64,000 bases of DNA from a virus. A program made the position numbers and the translations under genes. Numbering within the stretch: the first letter of the stretch is position 1; each line of letters opens with the position of its first letter. The stretch spans positions 1-64,000 of IMG/VR virus record IMGVR_UViG_3300042434_002493; one strand, given 5' to 3'. Positions 44,819-53,563 of this stretch are shown here, in pieces. The notes under the pieces are model-generated. The model was not told the DNA's origin and ran no database searches. It saw only the letters and a list, made by a program, of their open reading frames with translations.

Positions 44819-45105
44819 GCCGCCTCACCCGCGCCATCGGCGCCGCCATCCTGCTTGGGGTCCAGGGCACCCCTCTGCGCCGCCCCGTGGAGACCCGCGC
44901 GTCCCTGGGCCCGCCCGTCGAGGGCCCGCCCACGGGCCGATGCACCTGCGGGGCGGAGATGCTCCCGGCCGAGACTGTCAACGAGCAGGACCCGCGGGCG
45001 TCTCTGGCCGCCTGTGGCGTCGTGCGGTGCCCGAACTGCGGCATGGTGGGGACCGCGCCGGACATCCGCCCGGACGTCGTCGCCGCCCTGCGCCGGGGGA
45101 TCTGA
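44815..45105 (+). CDS. Small zinc-ribbon protein in neck operon
   Basis: The 96-aa product starts at a GTG that overlaps the previous stop as GTGA. It has an N-terminal amphipathic helix (RLTRAIGAAILLGVQG) and two CxC/CxxC sites (CTCGAEM, then CGVVRCPNCGM), about residues 43-75, a zinc-ribbon pattern. It is the fifth of seven zinc-ribbon-like proteins in this window. No function is known. Confidence 0.6.
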   Translation: MSRLTRAIGAAILLGVQGTPLRRPVETRASLGPPVEGPPTGRCTCGAEMLPAETVNEQDPRASLAACGVVRCPNCGMVGTAPDIRPDVVAALRRGI

Positions 45106-45107
45106 CC

Positions 45108-45827
45108 GTGTTGCCGTGGCCGCCGTTTCCTCACGGCCTGGTGCTCGACGGCGCCGACTTCGACGACCAGCTCACGCGCAACGACGGCGAGGCGACCCTG
45201 GTTCGGCGCGCCGTGACCTGCACCTGTATCACCCACGGTGGCCGACAGGTGGCCACCTGCGCGCTCTGTAACGGGTTCGGGTGGCGCTACCCCGAGGAGT
45301 TGACGCTCCCCGATCTCATGGTCCAGTGGGTCGGCCCCAACCCCAAGCACCAGATCATCCCCGGCGGCAGTCACGACGGCGCCGACTACGGCGTGACGTG
45401 GCCTTCGACCCAGCCGCTTGGGGTGGGCGACGTGTTCGTCCACCCCCACGAGGAGGGCGTCACCGACGAGTCCCTGCGGCGTGGCATGCAGGACCCGACC
45501 GGGGCCACGCTGGAGCGACTTCGCTACCACTTCCCGACCGTGCTGGAGGACGTGCGCGACAGCACGCGCCGGTACACGCGCGGGGTCGAGTTCGACCTGG
45601 GGGAGGACGGGCGCACCGTCGAGTGGGTCGTTGGCCAACCCGCGCCGGCCGAGGGCGCCGCCTACACGATCCGCTATCGGCACCGCTCCGAGTACGTGAT
45701 CTTCAAGGAGCCCGCGAAGGCTCGCCACGACGTCGCGAACGTGCTCCCATTCACCGCCCGTGTGACCCGCCTGGTGCCGATGGGGCGCCAGCAGGGAACC
45801 CAACTGACCGAGGGCGTCGAGCCGTGA
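45108..45827 (+). CDS. Neck-region protein with Cys cluster, unknown
   Basis: I start at the GTG at 45108, two bases after the previous stop (239 aa). Residues about 33-57 hold CTCITHGGRQVATCALCNGFGW, which has the C-x-C...C-x2-C-x-G-x-G form of a DnaJ-type zinc site. The remainder is beta-like with VGDVFVHPHEEG, TVLEDVRDSTRRYTRG and AAYTIRYRHRSEYVIF, then VANVLPFTARVTRLVPMG. The gene overlaps the next by 4 bases. Small neck (head-closure) proteins lie in this position in many contractile-tailed phages, but no family is recognised. Confidence 0.55.
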   Translation: MLPWPPFPHGLVLDGADFDDQLTRNDGEATLVRRAVTCTCITHGGRQVATCALCNGFGWRYPEELTLPDLMVQWVGPNPKHQIIPGGSHDGADYGVTWPSTQPLGVGDVFVHPHEEGVTDESLRRGMQDPTGATLERLRYHFPTVLEDVRDSTRRYTRGVEFDLGEDGRTVEWVVGQPAPAEGAAYTIRYRHRSEYVIFKEPAKARHDVANVLPFTARVTRLVPMGRQQGTQLTEGVEP

Positions 45828-46843
45828 CCAACTTCCCCGCCTACGTCATCGACGTTGACCTTCCGCAGGCCGAAAGCGGGGCGCCCGTCGAGTTCCGCGC
45901 GTTGCGCGCCGCCGTCTTCCAGGCGGGGCAGTTCATCAAGGCCGCCTGGTTGCGCGCCGCCGACGGGCAGGTCGTCAACCGTTCGAGCGGCGACTACATC
46001 GCCGGCCTGCGGGGCGCCGGCAGTCTCCGCTACCCCCTGGACGGCGACCGCTTCGCCGTGGGCGTCTTCAACGTCGCCCGCCACGCCGCGGTCATCGAGG
46101 ACGGCCACCCCGCGTTCAACCTCGCCACGGCAATCGACTGGGGCAACACCCCCAAGAGCAAGCCGACGAAGGCAGGGTCCTGGTACATCGTGATCCCGTT
46201 CCGGCACTACACCCCGCCCCGGAACGGCGAGGGCGCGACGGTGTCGCGTTTCAAGAAGTCGATGCCCGCGGCGGTCCACCGGGTCGCGAAGAAGCTCGAA
46301 CCGGGCGAGCACATGACGTTCCGCGACCGAGAGAGCCACGAGAAGGTGGCCGACGTCACAGCGGGGCGCCACGGCGCCATCAAACTCGGCGAGCGCCGCA
46401 TCGGTCCCGGGGGCGGGCGCTACCTGCACGTCACCTCGGCAGCCGCCCGATCCGCAGCGTTCGCCGGACGCACCGAGGTGGACGCGGGCGGTGGCAAGAC
46501 GGTCATCCGCCACCCCGGCCAGATCAAGAGCCCCGCCAGCCACCGGGCCCACGTCCAGCACTGGAAGGACACCGGCAAGGACGGCCCCGAGCCCAGCGCC
46601 GCGCGCAAAGCGTGGAGCATCTACGAGGGCATGGTGAAAAGCGGGTCGAAGGGGCACACCCAGTACATGACGTTCCGGGTCATCACTCCCAGGTCGAACT
46701 GGTGGATTCCTGCCCGCCGCGGGTTGCGGGTTGCCGAGGCCGTCCACGCCCAGACCGCGCCGACAGTCCGGGCCATGTTCCAGAGCGCCTTCCGCCAGGA
46801 CGTCGAGCGCGCGCTGGCGCGAGCCCTCAGCGGAGCCGCGTGA
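45824..46843 (+). CDS. Neck/tail completion protein candidate
   Basis: The 339-aa product begins at the GTG at 45824 (overlap GTGA) as TNFPAYVIDVDLPQAESG. Segments such as QFIKAAWLRAADGQVVNRSS, FNVARHAAVIEDGHPAFNL and GSWYIVIPFRHYTPP recall HK97 gp10-like neck proteins, in which a 'YAxxVExGT...' core binds the connector, but the match is loose. The C-terminal part is basic and ends SGAA. It is followed, sharing TGATG, by the next gene. Likely a head-tail joining protein by position. Confidence 0.5.
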   Translation: MTNFPAYVIDVDLPQAESGAPVEFRALRAAVFQAGQFIKAAWLRAADGQVVNRSSGDYIAGLRGAGSLRYPLDGDRFAVGVFNVARHAAVIEDGHPAFNLATAIDWGNTPKSKPTKAGSWYIVIPFRHYTPPRNGEGATVSRFKKSMPAAVHRVAKKLEPGEHMTFRDRESHEKVADVTAGRHGAIKLGERRIGPGGGRYLHVTSAAARSAAFAGRTEVDAGGGKTVIRHPGQIKSPASHRAHVQHWKDTGKDGPEPSAARKAWSIYEGMVKSGSKGHTQYMTFRVITPRSNWWIPARRGLRVAEAVHAQTAPTVRAMFQSAFRQDVERALARALSGAA

Positions 46844-47691
46844 TGGAGCGCACCCTCATGCGCCTCATCGAAGGGGGCCTGGACAGCCTCCGCGGCAATC
46901 CAGGCGCCATGCTCGCCGCCATCGTGGGCGAGGAGCCATACGAGCTGACGGGGACCGTCACGGGCATCGACGGGGCCGTGCTCACCGACACCGATCAGGC
47001 GTGGGTCTACGACGTCTTCGGCCGCCAGGCGAGCAACGGAACGCCTCGACCAGCATGCGCGCTGACCTTCCTCGACGGCGCCGCCGTGGGCGAGGTCTTC
47101 GAGGTGGTCGAGGTGGACGGACAGCAGCTTGAGGCTGGCGAAGACCTCGAAGCGGCCGGTGTCGCCGTCGGCGACCGCTACCAGATCCTCCGCCCAGAGG
47201 ACATGGCCGCTCAAGAGTGGGTCACGACTCGTGCGTTGCGGGTGACCATCGAGTACCCCGTCGAGGCCGAGCAACTGCCCTGTTACGTCGTGAGGCCGGG
47301 CCCAGCGAACAAGCTCCCCGTGGACGCCATTGGGCGCGTCCACGCCGAGCACGAGGACGCGAGCGGCGTCGCGCGCGTCGAGCGTCACCCCTGGCATCGC
47401 CAGTACCAGATCGAGATCGTGTCGGTGTCCGAGGACGAGCTGCTTTGGATGAGCGCGGCCCTCGAACGCATCCTCGAAGAGTCGTCGTTCTTCTTCGAGC
47501 GCCTGTTCGAGCCTGGTTTCGACATCCAGGGCAGCCCGATCATGCGCACCGAGGACGTACAGCCCACCGGGGCGTTCAACCGCACCTACACGATTTCGGG
47601 CGTGAAGCTCCGATTCCTCACCAGGAGACCCGCATGGACGAACGGCCCACCCCCACTGGCAGCTCCCCGCCCGATCCGCGTCCGCCCGTGA
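46843..47691 (+). CDS. Tail completion-type protein, unknown
   Basis: The 282-aa product starts at ATG 46843 within TGATG of the preceding stop. Its N-terminus (MERTLMRLIEGGLDSLRGNP) is helical, followed by a beta domain (AMLAAIVGEEPYELTGTVTG, VVEVDGQQLEAGEDLEAAGV), and a third part with YPVEAEQLPCYVVRPG and YQIEIVSVSEDELLWM. It ends in a Pro/Arg-rich tail. Being just upstream of the tail sheath, it could be a tail-terminator or neck protein. No family is recognised. Its 3' end is overlapped by a small gene in another frame. Confidence 0.5.
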   Translation: MERTLMRLIEGGLDSLRGNPGAMLAAIVGEEPYELTGTVTGIDGAVLTDTDQAWVYDVFGRQASNGTPRPACALTFLDGAAVGEVFEVVEVDGQQLEAGEDLEAAGVAVGDRYQILRPEDMAAQEWVTTRALRVTIEYPVEAEQLPCYVVRPGPANKLPVDAIGRVHAEHEDASGVARVERHPWHRQYQIEIVSVSEDELLWMSAALERILEESSFFFERLFEPGFDIQGSPIMRTEDVQPTGAFNRTYTISGVKLRFLTRRPAWTNGPPPLAAPRPIRVRP

Positions 47692-47846
47692 TGATGGCCG
47701 CAGACGCCGCCACGACGCTCAACGCCGTGGACTCCGCAGCCGTCCGAGGGTACGTTTCGCGCACGGGCGACCGCCGCCCCCGCACGCGACAGGAGTGGGC
47801 CGACCTGGCCCGCCTGGAGCGCGTTCGACCCATCGCTCAGGAGTGA
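47634..47846 (+). CDS. Small protein overlapping upstream gene
   Basis: The 70-aa product starts at ATG 47634 behind CAGGAG (6 bases away) and overlaps the previous gene by 58 bases. It has a Pro-rich N-terminus and a helical, Arg-rich second half (NAVDSAAVRGYVSR, TRQEWADLARLERVRP). Its stop (47844-47846) lies 5 bases before the sheath start, and its end encodes the ribosome site of the sheath gene. This coupling supports its being real. Confidence 0.5.
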   Translation: MDERPTPTGSSPPDPRPPVMMAADAATTLNAVDSAAVRGYVSRTGDRRPRTRQEWADLARLERVRPIAQE

Positions 47847-47851
47847 CTCAG

Positions 47852-49684
47852 ATGGCAAACCCTCTCGACGTGCTCGACGACGACGGCCGACCCCATGTGT
47901 TCCCGAGCGTCCGGTCGCGCATTCGGGTCATCGAGTCCGCACCGTCCGGTGTCGCCAATCCGTTCCCCGCGATCTTCCTCGGGAAGCTCAACGCCGGCCC
48001 GCAGACGCTTTCGGACTGCGGCTCACTCGCGGTGTTCAAGGAGACGCACAACCCGGAGGACGTCGCCGACGTTGCGACGGACGCCGTCGCCCACGCTTTC
48101 CGGCCGTCGCCCGATCCAGACACGGCCGGCGCGCCGTTCGTGCGGGTCGCCCGCGTCGGGCAGCCGACGGCCGCGTACATCGACCTGATCGACTCCGAAG
48201 ATGATGCCGCGTGCATCCGTGTGACGAGCCTCGACAAGGGCGACATCTACAACGGCCTGCGCCTACGGGTGGACAACACGGACGACCAGGCCCTCGCCGC
48301 CGGGCGTAACGTCTCCGTCGGGTTCCGCCAGCGGCCCGCCGACGTCAAGGTGGGGCGCCGTCTCGGGCCCGTCATGACGGTGCAGTACACGGCCGGAGCG
48401 ACGACCGCGACCCTGACGATCACGGCCGCCACGCCCGGGGCCGCGACCCGGTTGCAGACGGCACTCACCGACGGCGCCGCCGGCACCGCAGCCCTCGACA
48501 TCGACCTCACCCGGCCCGAGTTCCGCACCTGCAAGCAGGTGCTCGACTACATCAACAGCCAGGCCGGCTACACCGCCACGTTCCGCAGCACCGACGCGCC
48601 GGTCGCCGAGATGAGCGCGCGCGAGTTGGACGCCGTCAACGCCGGCAGTATCGACGGCGTCGATCTCCTTCTCAGCGCGAAGATCGGCGCGATCTGCGCG
48701 TGGATCAACAGCGCGTGCAGAGTGATCGGGCCGGTCAAGGGCATCGTGGCCACACGCACGGCAGGCGCGACGCTCTACCCTCTGGAGACCGAGGTGTGGG
48801 TCCCCTTTGCCCACGGAAGCAATCCCGCAGCCGTGCTCGCGGACTACGTCGCCGCACTCGCCGTGCTCGCGGCCACCCCGGTCAAGAGCGGGGTGATCTT
48901 CCTCGACACCCAGGACGTCACGGTGCAGGGCGCCGTGCTCGACTGGACGGACGACCAGAGGGCCCAGCATGGACGCCGGTTCCGCGCGGTTTTCGGGTGC
49001 GACCCGACCTTGACGGACGCGGTCATCCAGGCCCGCGCCGCGGCCATCGGCCGCACCGAGGTCGCGCTCTATTGCCAGCGCGTCGTCGATGCGGTGGACC
49101 CCACGCGCGTCCACCAGCCCCTCGTCACGGCCGCCGCCGTGGCCGGACTGACCGCGGGCATGAATCCCGAGCTGGACGTCAACAGCCTGGTGATCACCGA
49201 CCGGCTGCTTCGCGGCTCCGCCATCTACCCGGCCGACGTGCGCGAGATCCGCACCGGCGAGGACAACGCCCGCGGGGGCGTCTCGATGCTTCAGTACGAC
49301 GGCGGCGTCCGCATCGCCCTCGCCCTCAGCACGAGCCAGTCCCCGAAGGTCGCCTACCGGAAGTGGTCCGAGACGGTCTGCATCGACTTCCTCGCCTACA
49401 ACATCGAGGCCGGCGTCTACGCCATCAAGACCGCATGGGCCACGCCTCAGTGGGTCAAGGCCGTTCTCCGCCGCGCCGCGAAGGTGCTCCAGGCCGCCGA
49501 GAAGGTGGGCATGATCACGCCGGGCATCGACGTCGAGACGAACATCCCCGTGGACGCGTGGACCGTGAACGGGGTGGAGACCTACAACGGCCGCACCGTC
49601 GTGGATTTCAACGCCTCGCTTGCGGGCGAGAACGACCACATCCAGATTCGCGGCACGGTTCTGAAGGTGGCCCTTCAGGGCTAA
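47852..49684 (+). CDS. Tail sheath protein
   Basis: The 610-aa product starts at ATG 47852, 8 bases after AGGAG. The C-terminal third carries the family's typical pattern: NARGGVSMLQYDGGVRIALA, then KTAWATPQWVKAVLRRAAKV and ending NDHIQIRGTVLKVALQG, as in contractile tail sheaths whose last strand interlocks with the next subunit. The N-terminus (FPSVRSRIRVIESAPSG) is also typical of the handshake region. The middle (residues about 180-350) is an inserted beta domain with TTATLTITAATPGAATRL. The gene lies directly before the tube gene, as in Mu, P2 and T4-like clusters. Confidence 0.8.
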   Translation: MANPLDVLDDDGRPHVFPSVRSRIRVIESAPSGVANPFPAIFLGKLNAGPQTLSDCGSLAVFKETHNPEDVADVATDAVAHAFRPSPDPDTAGAPFVRVARVGQPTAAYIDLIDSEDDAACIRVTSLDKGDIYNGLRLRVDNTDDQALAAGRNVSVGFRQRPADVKVGRRLGPVMTVQYTAGATTATLTITAATPGAATRLQTALTDGAAGTAALDIDLTRPEFRTCKQVLDYINSQAGYTATFRSTDAPVAEMSARELDAVNAGSIDGVDLLLSAKIGAICAWINSACRVIGPVKGIVATRTAGATLYPLETEVWVPFAHGSNPAAVLADYVAALAVLAATPVKSGVIFLDTQDVTVQGAVLDWTDDQRAQHGRRFRAVFGCDPTLTDAVIQARAAAIGRTEVALYCQRVVDAVDPTRVHQPLVTAAAVAGLTAGMNPELDVNSLVITDRLLRGSAIYPADVREIRTGEDNARGGVSMLQYDGGVRIALALSTSQSPKVAYRKWSETVCIDFLAYNIEAGVYAIKTAWATPQWVKAVLRRAAKVLQAAEKVGMITPGIDVETNIPVDAWTVNGVETYNGRTVVDFNASLAGENDHIQIRGTVLKVALQG

Positions 49685-49696
49685 GGAGCACACGAG

Positions 49697-50143
49697 ATGG
49701 CAACGAAAGTCGAATCGGGATCTACCTGCATCCTCGTGGTCTACGCGGCCGGCGACGACGCGGGCGTCACCTGGGGCCTCGTGGACAACGTCACGATCAA
49801 CGACCGCCACATCAGCGAGTTCTTGACCGGGATCGGCGCGATGGAGCCGCAGGAGCCCGTGTACCACGGCAAGGGCCCGGTGTCCGTCTCGTGGGGCCGC
49901 GCCGTGACCACCATCCAGGAGAGCCCGCAGTCCGTGGGCATCGTGCCCCTCCGGCGCAACATGGTGGGCCACGAGCCCTGTGACCTGGAGTTCCAGAGCC
50001 TCAAGAGCGGGCGGACGATCCTGCGCGTCTCCGACGTCCTCCCCGGCAGCTTCAGCACCCAGGTCGGCGAACAAAAGGCCATCCGCCAGAACGGTGATTG
50101 CCAGGGCCGGATCTCCGAACACATGGCCGATCTCGCTTCCTGA
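49697..50143 (+). CDS. Tail tube protein
   Basis: The 148-aa product follows the sheath gene with AAGGAG ahead of the ATG. It is beta-rich (TCILVVYAAGDDAGVTWGLV, then GKGPVSVSWGRAVTTIQESP) with a Cys at residue 95 and a C-terminal segment FSTQVGEQKAIRQNGDCQGR. Tube proteins of contractile tails are about this size and follow the sheath gene. Family residues are not clear from sequence alone, but position and composition are strong. An 81-base gap with no clear element follows it. Confidence 0.65.
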   Translation: MATKVESGSTCILVVYAAGDDAGVTWGLVDNVTINDRHISEFLTGIGAMEPQEPVYHGKGPVSVSWGRAVTTIQESPQSVGIVPLRRNMVGHEPCDLEFQSLKSGRTILRVSDVLPGSFSTQVGEQKAIRQNGDCQGRISEHMADLAS

Positions 50144-50224
50144 TACCCACGAGGCGGGGCCGAGCCGCTCCCAGGCGGCCTCCCCTCGCCCAGTCTGACC
50201 TGACAGAGAGGACCATTCGACGTC

Positions 50225-50629
50225 ATGAGCATCCAGCCTAAGCTCCTGCCCAAGAGCATCACCCTCGACACCGGCGCCACAATCGAGGTGGTCTTCCGCC
50301 GCCCCGGCTACGAGGGCATCAAGCGCATCGCGAAGCACTACGCGAGCGCGGTCGCCGACCCCAACCCGTTCGCGGGCGGGGCGCCGTCCAACCTGGTCGA
50401 GAGCGAGGTGGGCCGCGGCGCCCTCATGGAGGCCGTGCTCATCGAGTACCTCGTCGAAGCGCCGGCCCACTGGTGGATCGGCGGCAAGCAGCCCGCCGCG
50501 GGCGAGCGCGGGCGCGTGAACACGGATCAGGACGTTGCCGAGTTCCTGGCCGTGGGCAAGGAGGCGTTGACGTTCCACGAGTCCTTTCGCGTCGTGGACG
50601 TTGGCCTCCGCGCTACCCGCGGCGCGTGA
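50225..50629 (+). CDS. Tail assembly chaperone (first frame)
   Basis: The 134-aa product is a short helical protein (TGATIEVVFRRPGYEGIKRI, VAEFLAVGKEALTFHESFRV) encoded between tail tube and tape-measure genes, which is the place of the G/GT-type tail chaperones that coat the tape measure. GAGAGGA lies upstream of the ATG. Its last codon GCG before TGA offers a -2 slip into the following frame (see 50622-50629). The product is thus likely made both alone and as a fusion to the zinc-ribbon protein that follows. Confidence 0.65.
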   Translation: MSIQPKLLPKSITLDTGATIEVVFRRPGYEGIKRIAKHYASAVADPNPFAGGAPSNLVESEVGRGALMEAVLIEYLVEAPAHWWIGGKQPAAGERGRVNTDQDVAEFLAVGKEALTFHESFRVVDVGLRATRGA

Positions 50630-51002
50630 CGAGAGGGCCCAGTGGGCCGTCTACCGGACGTTCCCGCAGCTCCTCACCGCGCCGGACGGTCTGACGCCCG
50701 AGCAGGAAGTGTCGATGCAGATTCACATGGCCCTCGACAGGGGCATGGTGATCTGCACGCCATGCGCGACCGTCGTGCCCAGCGGGAAGTTCTGCGGCCG
50801 GTGCGGGCAGCCGTTCCACGCGACCGAGACGGCGCCGATGCTCAAGTGCCAGTCCTGCGAGACGTGGGCCTCGACGACGTTCTGCCCCGGGTGCGGGGAG
50901 CGCCTGGTGTCGGACGCCATGCTGGAAATTGGCAGCGACGTGGACAAGGCGCGAGACCTCATCGCCCAGGCTCAGGCCCGCGCGAGGAGTGAGAAGGGGT
51001 GA
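50601..51002 (+). CDS. Tail chaperone second frame with zinc ribbon
   Basis: The frame opens at a TTG (50601) inside the previous gene but has no ribosome site or ATG, and its first useful Met is residue 39. The 133-aa reading continues ERAQWAVYRTFPQLLTAPDG, then CTPCATVVPSGKFCGRCG and CQSCETWASTTFCPGCG, a double zinc ribbon. It is best read as the C-terminal part of a frameshift fusion with the preceding chaperone, as with lambda GT. The stop overlaps the tape-measure start (GTGA). Residues before about 9 are probably not translated independently. Confidence 0.65.
   Translation: MASALPAARDERAQWAVYRTFPQLLTAPDGLTPEQEVSMQIHMALDRGMVICTPCATVVPSGKFCGRCGQPFHATETAPMLKCQSCETWASTTFCPGCGERLVSDAMLEIGSDVDKARDLIAQAQARARSEKG
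50622..50629 (+). other. Candidate -2 ribosomal frameshift site
   Basis: The end of the first chaperone frame reads GGC GCG TGA. With GCG (50624-50626) in the P site and TGA in the A site, the same Ala tRNA can re-pair perfectly with GCG two bases back (50622-50624). Reading then continues CGT GAC in the frame of the zinc-ribbon protein. A stop codon in the A site favours slippage. A -2 shift for tail chaperones is known in phage Mu. No downstream pseudoknot was tested. Confidence 0.5.
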
Positions 51003-53554
51003 AGACGAAGCCAGACCGCACGGTCGGCATCATCGCCCGCGCCGATCTCGCCGACAGCGAACAGAATCTCTCCGCGCTCCAGCAGTTCGCTCAGGGCGTG
51101 CCGGAGAACCTCGCCGAAGCCGAGGACCACGTCCGCGACGCCGCGGACAGCGTGCGGGCCCTCGACAGCATGCAGGGGGCCGAGGGACTCCCGACCCGAT
51201 ACAGGCCCGTCCTGCGCGAGGCGATGGAGGCGCTGCGCAAAGAGGAGTTGTTCCGCGAGGCGAAGATGGGCGAGGCGTCCGACGCTCTGCGCGACATGCA
51301 GGGGCGACAGGACATCGCCGAGTGGCGCGCGCTCAACATGGACGTCCGCGCCCACGGGTTACAGCTCGCCCGCGTCAGGGCCGCGTTGCAGCTCGCCGAG
51401 CGCCTTCAGATGCGGCGCATCCCCTGGGGGCGCATCGCCAGGCGCATCATGTTCGGGCAGACGGGCACACTCGGGGGGTTCGTCCGCGAAGGCGCCGCCC
51501 ACGCCTACAACCGCTTGCGCTCCCTGGCCGACTACGCCCAGCAGGCCGCCGTCTTCGCCATCATCAGCGAGGTGCGCAAGGCCGCCGACGTCGCCGAGGA
51601 CTACGAGGAGGGCCTGGGAGCGTTCGCCGTGGGTCACGGAATGACCGACCCGGGCCGGGGCAACGCCTGGACGGATGCCCCGTGGGTCACGGGCGACGAC
51701 CGCGTCCTGGTGGGCGACGAGTACCAGGTGGGCTTGGGGGGGATCGGCCGGTTGCGCTCCGCCATGATGGCCATGCGCCAGGGGTTCCTGGCCACCGGCG
51801 CCGAGGCGCTCTCGACCTTCGGTGGACTCGGGGACCGCTACACGAAGACCCGCGCCATCGCCGCGATGCAGTTCGCCCGCCGCACCGGAGAGGACCCCGG
51901 CAACGTGGCCGCCCGATACGGGCGGACCCTCATGTACGCCCACGAGTCGGTGACGGGCTTCTTGCCCGAGCAGCGCGAGCCGGCGCCCGAGGTCCACTTC
52001 GAGGTGCCGGAGAGGACACACATGGGCCTGGGCGCGGGCGATGGGGGCACCGGGTCCACCTTCGCGCTGGGGGAGGGGCTCGTCACCAAGACCCGGACCA
52101 TGAGCTTGCAGCAGCTCATCGGCGACGCCGCGGTCGATGCAGGCGAGGGCGCCCGCGTCCCCCTCTTCGCCGAACGGGTCTCCGACTACGCCGAGGACAT
52201 GGGCCGCCGGGCGGGCATGACCGACGCCGTCGCCCCCGTGGGCCTCGCCAGGTGGTCGGCGCAGGCCGGCCTCTTTGGGCGCCCCGAGATCGTCCGGGGC
52301 ATGTTGGCCGGGACGGCCAACATCGGCAGCGACACGATGCTCGCCGCCAAGCTCGCCGCGGTGCGCCGGTTCATGCCGTCGCAGGTCGGGATCGGCGGAG
52401 GCTCGTATGCCCAGGTGCTCAGGCCGGGCAACTTCCGCCAGGCGCGCACCCTCATCGAGTCGGGCGATCCGCAGGTGATCCTCGCCTTCGCCAAGTACGC
52501 CGGAGCAGCCGCGGCCGAAAACGGTCTCGGCGAAGACGGGCGCTCGCTCATCTTCGAGCGCCTGACGGGACTGGGGCCGATGGCCGCCTCGCGCGTGCTC
52601 GCACACGTCGAGCAGTTGGCCGACGTGCGCGCCGTCTCGCCCGAGAAGGGCCTCACCGACCGATGGGTCGAGGGCCCGATGTACCGCGGAGTGTCCGGCG
52701 GGTCGTGGGATAGTGTCGCTCGCGTCCGCAGCGAGCGCGACGCGATGGGTCACGAGTTGGGGCTCCAGGTTCTACAAGTGACCTGGAACATGCGCGAGGC
52801 GATGTTCGTCCTTCGCGACGGCATCAAGGAGGGAAAGCCCTTCACCGACGCCATCGCCGAGGCCGTCGGGAGTCTCTCCGAGACGTCGGTCGCGTGGCTT
52901 ACTGCCAGCCAGGCAGCGAACGGCAAGGTCGGCACGGCCGGCGCTACAGGGGTGACGTGGGCGAGCCAGCAGGCGGGCAAGCCCGGGAACGACTGGGGTG
53001 CGTTCAAGGCGAGCATCGGCAGCCTCTTCGGAGGCCCAGAGCCGAGGCAACCATGGGAGCAGGAGCGAATCGAGCAGAGCCCCGGCCCGAGCGGGCTGAT
53101 CAACCCGGTGCCCGGTGCCCGACTCGGCGACGATCTCGGCGCGCCGCGGAGGCGCAACGGGACCGTCGTGCATCACCATGGCCTCGACCTATTCGCCGAC
53201 GTCGGCACGCCCGTTCAGGCCGCAGCGGCGGGCCAGGTGTATCTCGCCCGAGACCGCTCGACCTGGGAGACCGCCAACACGAGTAGCAGCCGCTCGGCGG
53301 GGATCACCGTTTGGCTCAACCACGCGGACGGAACGCAGACCAGGTACATGCACCTCGACCAGATCGCGATCAACCCGAGAACCGGGGCGCCATTTCGGCA
53401 GGGCGACACCGTGACGCAGGGGCAGGACATCGGCACGGTCGGCACCACGGGCATCCACAACTCACGGTCTCACCTGCACTTCGAGGTCCGGGGCCAATAC
53501 GACCAGGGCCAGCGCCCGGTGATTTCGCCACGCGCAGCACTGGGCATCGAGTAG
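50999..53554 (+). CDS. Tape-measure-type protein with C-terminal M23 endopeptidase
   Basis: The 851-aa product starts at GTG 50999 overlapping the previous stop (GTGA). It is long and Ala/Gly/Leu-rich with helical segments (ALQQFAQGVPENLAEAE, AALQLAERLQMRR). The last 130 residues are a complete M23/LytM zinc peptidase domain: HHGLD (H726, D730), YMHLDQIA, then GDTVTQGQDIGTVGTTG and SHLHFEV (H825, H827). M23 domains at the end of tape measures help to open the peptidoglycan during DNA injection. It is followed by a second helical protein of similar kind. The name tape measure comes from position, length and composition. Confidence 0.75.
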   Translation: MKTKPDRTVGIIARADLADSEQNLSALQQFAQGVPENLAEAEDHVRDAADSVRALDSMQGAEGLPTRYRPVLREAMEALRKEELFREAKMGEASDALRDMQGRQDIAEWRALNMDVRAHGLQLARVRAALQLAERLQMRRIPWGRIARRIMFGQTGTLGGFVREGAAHAYNRLRSLADYAQQAAVFAIISEVRKAADVAEDYEEGLGAFAVGHGMTDPGRGNAWTDAPWVTGDDRVLVGDEYQVGLGGIGRLRSAMMAMRQGFLATGAEALSTFGGLGDRYTKTRAIAAMQFARRTGEDPGNVAARYGRTLMYAHESVTGFLPEQREPAPEVHFEVPERTHMGLGAGDGGTGSTFALGEGLVTKTRTMSLQQLIGDAAVDAGEGARVPLFAERVSDYAEDMGRRAGMTDAVAPVGLARWSAQAGLFGRPEIVRGMLAGTANIGSDTMLAAKLAAVRRFMPSQVGIGGGSYAQVLRPGNFRQARTLIESGDPQVILAFAKYAGAAAAENGLGEDGRSLIFERLTGLGPMAASRVLAHVEQLADVRAVSPEKGLTDRWVEGPMYRGVSGGSWDSVARVRSERDAMGHELGLQVLQVTWNMREAMFVLRDGIKEGKPFTDAIAEAVGSLSETSVAWLTASQAANGKVGTAGATGVTWASQQAGKPGNDWGAFKASIGSLFGGPEPRQPWEQERIEQSPGPSGLINPVPGARLGDDLGAPRRRNGTVVHHHGLDLFADVGTPVQAAAAGQVYLARDRSTWETANTSSSRSAGITVWLNHADGTQTRYMHLDQIAINPRTGAPFRQGDTVTQGQDIGTVGTTGIHNSRSHLHFEVRGQYDQGQRPVISPRAALGIE

Positions 53555-53563
53555 GTTTGGGGC

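Noticed and set aside
50162-50182. A hairpin (GAGCCGC, loop, GCGGCCTC with a bulge) between the tube and chaperone genes as a terminator.
   Set aside because: No T-run follows it and GC-rich sequence makes such stems by chance. It may still be an attenuator, but I cannot support it.
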